In this document: positions 1 through 7,499 of the stretch, one piece after another | How positions within the stretch are numbered: position 1 is the first letter of the stretch | Layout: every line of letters starts with the position of its first letter | Assembly: GCA_002353525.1 (NCBI GenBank) | Contig: DEJV01000044.1 | Location: forward strand, 34,382 to 45,443 | DNA from: Prevotella sp. UBA2739 | GTDB taxonomy: Bacteria > Bacteroidota > Bacteroidia > Bacteroidales > Bacteroidaceae | Direction: 5' to 3' | Length of the DNA stretch: 11,062 nucleotides | Position numbers and translations under genes: made by a program | The notes under the pieces: generated by a model | Database searches by the model: none | Seen by the model: the letters and a program-made list of their open reading frames with translations, nothing else | Told to the model about the DNA's origin: nothing

Positions 1-2343
1 ACCAACTACTACAGCGAACTGAATACCGACTGGTTCAAGCTGCTCACGAGAGACGTGGTGTCGCACAACCACACGGCATCCATCTCTGGCGGCTCGCCCA
101 CCATGCGCTATTATGCCTCACTGGGTTACGGCGATGAGGGTGGCGTCATCAAAGGCGAGAGTAACAAACGATATAACGCTACCGTCAACCTGAATGCCAA
201 CTACAAGAAGGTATCCATCAATTTCCAGTTGTTGGGTAACTACCAGAAGCACGACTTTCTGGCATCGGGAATCAATGTGATGGACTATGCTTATAATATG
301 GCCCGTACCATGCCGGCATACGGTACCGATGGCGAACTGTTCTATTATCCCATCAACAACTCTTTCGGCAATATCTACAACTACAATATCCTGCACGAGT
401 TGGACAACTCAGGCAACCAGCAGCTCACGAATAATCTCAATCTACGTACACAGTTGCGTTACAACCTGTTGCAGTGCCTGAATCTCGACGGTATCTTCTC
501 ATACGGTATCTCCAATACCACACAGGAAGAGTATTATACAGGCGACACGAAGTATGTCTTCGACCTGCGTGCTGACCGTTCATTACGTTCAGATATGTGT
601 CCGCTCGGTGGTCAGTTGAAACGTGAGGAGACACGTAACAACAACTGGATGGCCCGTTTGCAGGCTAACTTCATGAAGAATTTCGGTGCTAACAACCAGC
701 ATCTTCTCACCGCCAGTGCCGGTGTGGAGGCAACATCAACTGAGTATAAGGGATTCGCGATCACCCGTCGAGGCTACTTCCGCGAATATGGTGGTTATTT
801 CGACTACGTACCGACAGACTACGCCATGTATTACCAGCAATTTATGGCATCTGATGAAGGTAAGGGTAAGCGCACCCGCAACCTGCAGAATGAGTTGGCA
901 TATTACGGTACTGTCGGTTACGGTTTCCGTGACACCTATATCTTCAATGTACATATGCGTGCTGAGCGAAGCAACCTCTTCGGTACACGTGCCAATGATG
1001 AGTTCTCTCCGATCTGGTCTGTCTCCGGTCGTTGGAACATGAAGAAAGACATCCTCCGTAAGGTTGACTGGGTGACGGATGTAGCACTGCGTGCTTCTTG
1101 GGGTTATCAGGGAAATATGATTCCTGGTCAGACATCCCAGATGATCATCCGACAGAGCACCCTGACGGATTATATCTTCAACCAGCCCTACGCTACGATT
1201 ACCAACTATCCTAACCCGAACCTGAAGTGGGAAAAGACCTCGTCATCAAACGTAGGACTCGACTTCGCCCTCTTTAATAATAAGGTTCGCGGTACCATCT
1301 CTTACTTCTACAAACACACCAGCGACGCCTTCCTGACGAAGAAGATTTCAGAGATCAACGGTATCACACAGTATGTGGTGAATGCCGGAACACTGAACAA
1401 CCAGGGTGTAGAACTCTCGTTCTCGTTCACGCCCATCGACCAGGCTAACATCAGTGGCGGCAAGCGAGGCTTCGTATGGCGTATCGACCCGCAGATTGGT
1501 GAGGTGATCAACAAGGTGGTCAACCGTGCCATCAACAACAAGACGAACGTGCTGCGTGATGAGTTGACGTATAACGACTTCCTGAACGGTAACCTGGACG
1601 TGGCTGGCAAGCCTGTCGGCACCTTCTACAGCTATAAGTTCAAGGGACTGGACCATGAGACGGGTGCCCCCGTGTTCTACGGATGTGAGGATGAGAAACA
1701 GGAAGAGTACAAAGCCGAGTATGCTAACCTCACCCGTGAGGAAGTCTTCCTGAAGGTGATGGAAGAGTCGGGCTGTCGTGAGCCTTATATCCAGGGTGGT
1801 ATCTCCAACTATTTCGGTTATGGCAACTGGGGTCTCTCGTTCAACCTGACCTACTCGCTGGGCAACAAGATACGTCTCTCGAAAATCTGTTCAGGCTATG
1901 CCACCAACGTGGCCTATCCGCAGCAGAACCTGCGCAAGGAGTTTGTCAACCGCTGGCGCCGCCCCGGTGACGAGGCCTATACCAACATCCCGGGACTCTC
2001 GACCGAGGCCACCACGAACTACGCCATGTGGTGGAACAACTATCCCGCTACGGCCTATTCGTTTGCCGGTACGGTATACGACATGTACGACAACTCCGAC
2101 CTCCGTGTGGTATCAGGCAACTACCTGAAACTGCAGACCCTCTCGCTGAGATATAATGTGGACGACAAGCTGACCAAACTGCTGGGCATCCAGGCTGCTT
2201 ATATCAACCTCGTCGGAACGAACCTGTTTACACTCTGTAGCTCAAAGCTCAAGGGACAAGATCCTTCACAGAGCGGTTCTGCTCCTGCACTGAATCTTTC
2301 CGTACGTCCGTCGTATAGCCTGAATATCAGTCTCACTTTCTAA
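1..2343 (+). CDS. SusC/RagA-family TonB-dependent outer-membrane transporter (5' end missing)
   Basis: The frame is open from base 1 to the TAA at 2341-2343, giving the last 780 residues. SusC-family proteins usually run about 1000-1100 residues, so the signal peptide, N-terminal carboxypeptidase-like domain, TonB box and most of the plug lie upstream of the window. Visible family hallmarks are the segment 'SGGSPTMRYYASLGYGDEGG' near residues 27-46, 'NPNLKWEKTSSSNVGLDF' from residue 405, 'NAGTLNNQGVELSF' and a C-terminus ending in Phe, as expected for an outer-membrane beta-barrel. A GTG at 55 is not the start, because homology continues upstream of it. The protein should form the barrel through which a ligand held by the SusD lid is imported with TonB energy. 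The substrate cannot be read from the sequence. The absence of glycoside hydrolases and the presence of a peptidase-like gene downstream favour peptides over glycans (inference). Confidence 0.95.
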   Translation, partial: TNYYSELNTDWFKLLTRDVVSHNHTASISGGSPTMRYYASLGYGDEGGVIKGESNKRYNATVNLNANYKKVSINFQLLGNYQKHDFLASGINVMDYAYNMARTMPAYGTDGELFYYPINNSFGNIYNYNILHELDNSGNQQLTNNLNLRTQLRYNLLQCLNLDGIFSYGISNTTQEEYYTGDTKYVFDLRADRSLRSDMCPLGGQLKREETRNNNWMARLQANFMKNFGANNQHLLTASAGVEATSTEYKGFAITRRGYFREYGGYFDYVPTDYAMYYQQFMASDEGKGKRTRNLQNELAYYGTVGYGFRDTYIFNVHMRAERSNLFGTRANDEFSPIWSVSGRWNMKKDILRKVDWVTDVALRASWGYQGNMIPGQTSQMIIRQSTLTDYIFNQPYATITNYPNPNLKWEKTSSSNVGLDFALFNNKVRGTISYFYKHTSDAFLTKKISEINGITQYVVNAGTLNNQGVELSFSFTPIDQANISGGKRGFVWRIDPQIGEVINKVVNRAINNKTNVLRDELTYNDFLNGNLDVAGKPVGTFYSYKFKGLDHETGAPVFYGCEDEKQEEYKAEYANLTREEVFLKVMEESGCREPYIQGGISNYFGYGNWGLSFNLTYSLGNKIRLSKICSGYATNVAYPQQNLRKEFVNRWRRPGDEAYTNIPGLSTEATTNYAMWWNNYPATAYSFAGTVYDMYDNSDLRVVSGNYLKLQTLSLRYNVDDKLTKLLGIQAAYINLVGTNLFTLCSSKLKGQDPSQSGSAPALNLSVRPSYSLNISLTF

Positions 2344-2397
2344 TTCAGATGACATCAACTTCAGAGGAGCAAACAATTATTTAAAGCATAAAAGACA

Positions 2398-4020
2398 ATG
2401 AATACAATATATCAATCTATCAGATATCTGCTGTTTTCCGCACTTTCTGTGATGGGAGCCGTGCTCTTCTCCGCTTGTGGAGATTTTCTTGAGGAGTACT
2501 CTACCGACCAGCGCTATTGTGAGGACGCACAAGACTTGGAAGACCTCATGATCGGCGAGGCTTTCCTGCCGACCAACAACCTGAGCACCTACTCGCCCGG
2601 CTCACTCTCGCCGGAGAACATGGTTTCGTACAATATGGCCTATATCCACGTGCTGGATGATGATGCCGACGTGCTCATGCTCAACAACTATGTGCAGTCG
2701 TCGAGCACTTGTTCCCCGCTGCATGTGCTCGGTGCCATGTACCGCTGGGCTGCCGACCCGAACATGGACGACCTGAATAAGAAATGGACAGATGGCTCAT
2801 GGGCAAATATCTATAAGCGCATCGGTGCAATCAATGCCATTATCTTCCAGTCAGAAAAGATTCAACCCAAGAATGATGCTGATGAGAAACTGATGGCACA
2901 TGTTGCCGGAGAGGCTCATTTCCTGCGTGCCTTCTATTACCTGCAATTGGCGAATGTGTATGGTCTGCCATACGCCAAGGCCACGGCCAGCAGCGACTTC
3001 TGCGTGCCGTTGAAGATCAGTGAGACGATAGAAGACCGTTATTTCTCCCGTAATACCAATGCTGAGGTGTGGGGACAGATCGCTCAGGATCTCGATATCG
3101 CCGCCGAACAGTTGAAGGGATATAACCCCGAGACAAAACTGCGTGCCGGATACTATGCCGTGAAGGCTCTGCAGACTCGTGTAGCCCTCTATATGGAAGA
3201 TTATGAGAAGGTACTTGAGTGTGCATCTGTCTTCGATACTCCCGTTTCTCCTTATGCACTCACCGACCTGAACAGTCATGTCATGGGAGAGAATATTCTT
3301 TGCAAGTCATCCAAGGATGTGATCTTCACCATGAGTCAGAACGAGATACCTTGTATCTTTGCTAATGAGGGTACTGCCTACGACAGCAACTGGATGCCTT
3401 ATCCTGTAGCATCTTGTTTCAAGGCATCGGACGACCTTCTTGAGAAATTCGAGAACAGCGACCTGCGATTGACTCATTATTTCCGTCATACCGAAACAAC
3501 CAATTCCGTGATGCCCGACAAGTACAAGACTTGGGCTACCTATAATGACAAAGAATGTGTTTCTGCCATGTTCCTGCTCAGACTGGCAGAGGTGGTGCTG
3601 AACAAGGCTGAGGCACAGGTGATGCTCGGAAAGAACAGTGAGGCAGCACAAACCATCAACGCCCTGAGAGCCAAGCGCTTTGCCTCAGCCAGTCCGGCAC
3701 CCGCCGATGGAAACCAACTTGTGAACTTCATCCGTGATGAGCGCCGTCGTGAGTTGTGCTTCGAGGGACACCGTTGGTTTGATCTCCGTCGCTATGCGGT
3801 CAATTCGAAGTATCCGCTTTCTTCTGACTACACCATCACTCACCCTGCCTACGCCTACAACGAGTCGAAGGGTACTGCCGAGCAGGTGGGATACTACGTG
3901 CTGGAGTCCTATCAGAAAGATCAGGCAGCATGGGTAATACCCGTTCCTGATGAGACGATCAATTTCAACAGAGGTGAGATAACGAACCTTTTGCGTAAGA
4001 CAAGAGACATGAAACACTAA
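2398..4020 (+). CDS. SusD/RagB-family surface lipoprotein
   Basis: This 540-residue protein is the substrate-binding lid partner of the preceding SusC-like barrel. The signal peptide ends in a lipobox, FSAC, with Cys27 as the lipidated residue, followed by GDFLEE; acidic residues just after the cysteine are typical of Bacteroidota surface lipoproteins. A TPR-like helical stretch is visible at about 395-420. The family signature near the C-terminus is clear: 'RDERRRELCFEGHRWFDLRR' at 446-465, then 'AWVIPVPDETINFNRGEI' close to the end. The length is normal for the family. The start at 2398 gives a proper signal peptide, and the 54-base gap from the SusC stop contains no Shine-Dalgarno at the right distance. 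The ligand is unknown; P. gingivalis RagAB, of the same family, imports oligopeptides (established), and a peptide ligand is plausible here by context (inference). Confidence 0.95.
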   Translation: MNTIYQSIRYLLFSALSVMGAVLFSACGDFLEEYSTDQRYCEDAQDLEDLMIGEAFLPTNNLSTYSPGSLSPENMVSYNMAYIHVLDDDADVLMLNNYVQSSSTCSPLHVLGAMYRWAADPNMDDLNKKWTDGSWANIYKRIGAINAIIFQSEKIQPKNDADEKLMAHVAGEAHFLRAFYYLQLANVYGLPYAKATASSDFCVPLKISETIEDRYFSRNTNAEVWGQIAQDLDIAAEQLKGYNPETKLRAGYYAVKALQTRVALYMEDYEKVLECASVFDTPVSPYALTDLNSHVMGENILCKSSKDVIFTMSQNEIPCIFANEGTAYDSNWMPYPVASCFKASDDLLEKFENSDLRLTHYFRHTETTNSVMPDKYKTWATYNDKECVSAMFLLRLAEVVLNKAEAQVMLGKNSEAAQTINALRAKRFASASPAPADGNQLVNFIRDERRRELCFEGHRWFDLRRYAVNSKYPLSSDYTITHPAYAYNESKGTAEQVGYYVLESYQKDQAAWVIPVPDETINFNRGEITNLLRKTRDMKH

Positions 4021-4034
4021 TCACACTATAAGCA

Positions 4035-4997
4035 ATGAAAAAGACAAATTATATATCCAGAACAGTATATCATGTACTGATGGTGCTTCCGCTGTTAGCC
4101 CTGACACTGCTGACCGCCTGCAGCGAAGACGAGACAACCTTCCCGGACTATGAGAAAGACTGGTTCCAACTGGAAGACAGTTCTGATCCCGCACAGCATG
4201 CTGCCTATGAGTTCTTCAAGCAGTATGGCATTCCTATATTCTTCAATGATACCATCGGCACACAACAGCGTGTGGATGTCTTCGGAAATGAATACACCTT
4301 CTACAAGACGCTGACACTCAATGCTGCCATCGGTGGCGGACAGTCATCCTACGGTGATGCTTTCTACAATACATTCACCTATGCTGACCGTTCGGTCATC
4401 CCTGATGCTATCCAGTATCTTCGTACACAACTGATGCCTACCATCCCTACATTCCTCCATATCCACAGTATCTTGTTGGTGGAAGCCATCAACGGCTCTT
4501 CTGATGATGTGTATGTGGGTCTTAACACCTTGGTGATCACCAAGGCATCGCTCTTGGCAAGCTATCAGGCGGATCAGACCAAGAAACTGCGCGCCGTAGT
4601 CTTGCGCTCCTTCATAGGAAAGAAGTTGACCGGCGATATCAACTACGAGGAAGGACTGAAGCGCTTCTATAGTGTGTCACGCGCCATCTATGAGGCTCAC
4701 GATGTGTATAACTACTCCACATGGTATTTCAACGCTAACAATATGCCTGGTTGTCCTTTTGATCCATACGATTGGTCGGTGCAGGCAAAGGATAAGATGT
4801 TGTGGGCAGGATTCCTCGATGCAGCACCTCCATATTTCAACTCTTCTCCAACAGAGCAGGCCGACGTGAATATGTTTACCGAGGCATACTTCACCTATAC
4901 CGATGAGGAGTTCCAGACCATGTATGGCGCTTATCCTCGTGTGATGGAGAAATGGTCGATTATCAAGCCGATGCTTGATGACGTGATGAAACAGTAA
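4035..4997 (+). CDS. SusCD-associated surface lipoprotein, possible inactive relative of putative zinc metallopeptidase lipoproteins
   Basis: This 320-residue protein begins with a clear lipoprotein signal: Lys2-Lys3, a hydrophobic core, lipobox LTAC with Cys29, then SEDE. Acidic residues right after the cysteine resemble the Bacteroidota lipoprotein export signal, so surface display is likely. The mature part begins with an aromatic- and acid-rich segment and contains 'YGIPIFFNDTIG' and 'FLHIHSILLVEAI'. This general layout recalls the lipoproteins encoded next to SusCD pairs and annotated as putative zinc-binding metallopeptidases, but that match is from memory and is tentative. No HExxH occurs anywhere; the stretch around residues 185-198, where I would expect it, has no histidine. 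It is therefore better seen as a non-enzymatic ligand-binding or accessory subunit of the SusCD complex. It starts 14 bases after the SusD stop, which indicates cotranscription. Family assignment is uncertain; lipoprotein status is firm. Confidence 0.85.
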   Translation: MKKTNYISRTVYHVLMVLPLLALTLLTACSEDETTFPDYEKDWFQLEDSSDPAQHAAYEFFKQYGIPIFFNDTIGTQQRVDVFGNEYTFYKTLTLNAAIGGGQSSYGDAFYNTFTYADRSVIPDAIQYLRTQLMPTIPTFLHIHSILLVEAINGSSDDVYVGLNTLVITKASLLASYQADQTKKLRAVVLRSFIGKKLTGDINYEEGLKRFYSVSRAIYEAHDVYNYSTWYFNANNMPGCPFDPYDWSVQAKDKMLWAGFLDAAPPYFNSSPTEQADVNMFTEAYFTYTDEEFQTMYGAYPRVMEKWSIIKPMLDDVMKQ

Positions 4998-5019
4998 TAT
5001 AATTATAATAATTAAAAAA
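4998..5019 (+). promoter_or_regulatory. AT-rich translation leader of the TlpA-like gene
   Basis: The 22 bases between the stop of the upstream lipoprotein gene and the ATG at 5020 are all A or T and end in a run of A. There is no purine-rich Shine-Dalgarno motif. Bacteroidota commonly initiate translation from AT-rich, unstructured leaders, so this stretch probably serves as the ribosome landing site and supports the 5020 start. I see no promoter motif in it. Confidence 0.4.
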
Positions 5020-6384
5020 ATGAAACGATTAAAATTCTTATCCCTGTCACTGTTGCTGATGACGGCAACAGTGGCAGTTGCCCAGAACACCATTATCAAG
5101 GGCTCATTCAAGAAAGCGGGTATTCAGAATACGATGGCCAAAGAGATCTATGTCGGAACGGCAGAGAACGGCAATCTCAAACAAGTGTTGGCAAACATCC
5201 TCAAACCGGAAAACTACGCTTTCCAGTTTGGTGTTGACAAGACGACAGGTATCTTCGACAAGATCGTATTCATCGGTTCACAGGGAGAGTATTATCCGCT
5301 CTATGTGGGAAAGAATGAGACGATTGAGATTAACGTGGAAAAGGGATGTGGTGTGCTGAGTGGCAAGATCGGCAAGGAGAATAAGCTTTTGGCCAAATGG
5401 ATATCCATCGTGACTCCACTCCGTCAACTCGTCTATACCAGTGAAGGTCGTGGAAAACCCGTAGAGCAGTTCCATCAGACTGTCACGAAAGTCACAGAGG
5501 ATGTACAGGCACTCCTGGGAAAGGTCGATACAGGTAATCGTCGGTTTGACCATGATGTCAAACAGGTGCTCCATTATTTGACCATGCTCGATGTGCTCCA
5601 CATCTTTGATCAGGGTATCTGTTTCAATACACAAGCAGATTATCCCCAATACATTCAGGAGCTTTTCAGCAATGATATGTTTAAGGATATGAGCGTGATG
5701 CAATACTCACCAGTAGCCTTCGACCTGCTGATGCTCTATGGATTCGGAAAACATATCATCTATAACAATCAGGCAGGTGGTTCTGCAGAATTTGTCAGCG
5801 AGGATATCTCTTGTAGGGAGTTGCGCTCTAAGTTTATCATCAATGCGGTAGAGCGCGGCATGATCTGGGATCTGAAAGCCTTCGACGAGAAACACGGATC
5901 GGATGTGCTGCCGGCACAACGTAAGCAGTACGAACAACTGCTGCGCCGTATCAGTGTCAATAAAGAAGGTGAGGACTGGATAGACTTTACCTATCCCGAC
6001 GTGACGGGAAAGATGCACTCTTTATCCGATTATAAAGGGAAGGTCGTCGTCGTTGATGTATGGGCTACCTGGTGTATGCCCTGTAAGGCAGAACTCCCAC
6101 ATCTCGAGGCGCTGGAGAAGGAGATGAAAGGCAAGGATGTCGTCTTTATCAGTCTGTCCATAGATACCGAGAAAGAGAAATGGGCACAGTTCATCAAGGA
6201 GAAGGCACTTGGTGGCGTACAACTGATTACCTATAATAAAGGTACGATCGTAGACGACTATGCCGTGGATGCAGTACCACGCTTCATGGTTTTCTCCAAG
6301 CACGGCAAGACCGTCTCAACAAATGCTCCTCGTCCTTCCGAACCGGCATTGAAGGAGATGATTGAGAAGGCAATGGAGAATTGA
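5020..6384 (+). CDS. TlpA-like periplasmic thiol-disulfide oxidoreductase with N-terminal DUF4369-like region
   Basis: This 454-residue protein has a Sec signal peptide with probable cleavage AVA|QN after residue 21. The N-terminal part (about 22-130) is beta-rich and ends in 'YYPLYVGKNETIEINVEKG' followed by an 'SGKIGKENKLLAKW' segment, a layout like the DUF4369 domain that often precedes thioredoxin domains in Bacteroidota. A helical middle region follows. The C-terminal thioredoxin domain (about 318-454) contains the redox site W351-C352-M353-P354-C355 and a cis-proline at A418-V419-P420, so both active cysteines and the key proline are intact. It should reduce or exchange disulfides in the periplasm; the electron donor is not encoded here. 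It lies between the surface lipoprotein gene and a second thioredoxin gene, so its clients may be imported peptides or the downstream cysteine-containing TldD-like protein (inference). Confidence 0.92.
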   Translation: MKRLKFLSLSLLLMTATVAVAQNTIIKGSFKKAGIQNTMAKEIYVGTAENGNLKQVLANILKPENYAFQFGVDKTTGIFDKIVFIGSQGEYYPLYVGKNETIEINVEKGCGVLSGKIGKENKLLAKWISIVTPLRQLVYTSEGRGKPVEQFHQTVTKVTEDVQALLGKVDTGNRRFDHDVKQVLHYLTMLDVLHIFDQGICFNTQADYPQYIQELFSNDMFKDMSVMQYSPVAFDLLMLYGFGKHIIYNNQAGGSAEFVSEDISCRELRSKFIINAVERGMIWDLKAFDEKHGSDVLPAQRKQYEQLLRRISVNKEGEDWIDFTYPDVTGKMHSLSDYKGKVVVVDVWATWCMPCKAELPHLEALEKEMKGKDVVFISLSIDTEKEKWAQFIKEKALGGVQLITYNKGTIVDDYAVDAVPRFMVFSKHGKTVSTNAPRPSEPALKEMIEKAMEN

Positions 6385-6416
6385 TCATGGATAATGTAAA
6401 ATTGGTAATTGTTAAG

Positions 6417-7499
6417 ATGAAAAATATTTGTATTTCATTACTTCTTCTTTTCATGTTGCCACTCCAGGGTATGGCGGCTGATGGCGTGGTGTTCCGCAAC
6501 CTGAAATTTGCCGATGCCCTGAAAGCCGCCAAGGCAGAGAAGAAAAAGGTGTTCCTGGATTGCTATACGTCATGGTGCGTGCCTTGTGCCATGATGGCTA
6601 AGGAGATATTCCCCCAGAAGGAATGTGGCGATATGATGAACGACAAGTTCGTGAATATCAAGATCGACATGGAGAAGGGGGAGGGTGTAGAACTCGCCAA
6701 GAAGTTGGACATCAGATCTTATCCCACATTCATCATCTTCAATGCCGACGGCACGGAGGTCAACCGTATAGTGGGTGGATCAGCAACAGCCAGTGAATTC
6801 GTTACGAAGTTGGAGGAGGCGTTGGATCCGGTCAACTCTCTGACCGCCTTACAGAAAACCTATGCAGAGACTCATGATTTCCGGACAGGTATGAAACTGG
6901 TGGAGACCATGATGGCGAATAGCATGGATATACGTGCTACCCTGCGTGAGGTGTTCGATAACGGTCATGAGTATGAGCGCTATCAGGACCGGGTGCTGAT
7001 GTATGCCCTCTCTGCTGCCGACTATCGTGACCCCCTCTTTGATCATCTCATGGAGTATAAGCCCTATTTTGACCGTGCCAATGGCAGTGAACGGATCAAC
7101 AGGATGATATTCGATAATTTCCGTAGTGGCATGTATCTTGTCTGCGATGGTCGTAAACATGATTACACCGTGGAGGATGTCCGCAAGGCCGTGATGCTGA
7201 CCAGTATGCTGCATATGCCTACCGATGATCCTCAGGTGCATCTCGTACATATCGCCTTGTATGTCATTCAGGAAGACTGGGATGGTATGCTGGATTACTA
7301 CACTCGTTTTGTGGCTCCGCTTCCAGGTAATAATTCGTTCAAAGGAATCGTCGATGGATTACTCTCTAGTAATGCCAAGAAGATGAACCCCGAACAGCGT
7401 GCCAAGGCCAGGAAATATTTTGAGGACAATGCCAAAAGACTCAAATATGAGGGTTCGATGGCAGAAAACGCTATGAATGTAATCGATAACATCAAATGA
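6417..7499 (+). CDS. Exported thioredoxin-fold protein with large C-terminal helical region
   Basis: Starting at ATG 6417 gives 360 residues with a normal Sec signal peptide (MKNI followed by a leucine-rich core, probable cleavage near GMA|ADG). In-frame TTG 6381 and ATG 6387 would add 10-12 residues before the signal, so I reject them. The thioredoxin-like domain (about 25-130) has W53-C54-V55-P56-C57 and the cis-proline site S101-Y102-P103-T104, and resembles the Thioredoxin_7 / DsbD-gamma type. Residues about 135-360 are mostly helical and I recognise no domain there; repeat-like helices for protein contact are possible. The gene starts 32 bases after the TlpA-like stop, and its TGA overlaps the ATG of the next gene, so translation of the two is probably coupled. 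It likely works in the periplasm on the same clients as its neighbours (inference). Confidence 0.88.
   Translation: MKNICISLLLLFMLPLQGMAADGVVFRNLKFADALKAAKAEKKKVFLDCYTSWCVPCAMMAKEIFPQKECGDMMNDKFVNIKIDMEKGEGVELAKKLDIRSYPTFIIFNADGTEVNRIVGGSATASEFVTKLEEALDPVNSLTALQKTYAETHDFRTGMKLVETMMANSMDIRATLREVFDNGHEYERYQDRVLMYALSAADYRDPLFDHLMEYKPYFDRANGSERINRMIFDNFRSGMYLVCDGRKHDYTVEDVRKAVMLTSMLHMPTDDPQVHLVHIALYVIQEDWDGMLDYYTRFVAPLPGNNSFKGIVDGLLSSNAKKMNPEQRAKARKYFEDNAKRLKYEGSMAENAMNVIDNIK

Noticed and set aside
2363..2369. AGAGGAG as a Shine-Dalgarno site for the SusD gene
   Set aside because: It ends 28 bases before the ATG, far beyond working distance, and Bacteroidota rarely depend on such sites.
2349..2384. 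An 11-codon open frame starting ATG between the SusC and SusD genes
   Set aside because: It is too short, has no ribosome-binding context and lies in an ordinary intergenic gap; chance is sufficient.
6381..6416. Upstream TTG or ATG starts for the second thioredoxin gene
   Set aside because: They would place 10-12 extra residues, including several polar ones, before a normal signal peptide that begins at ATG 6417.
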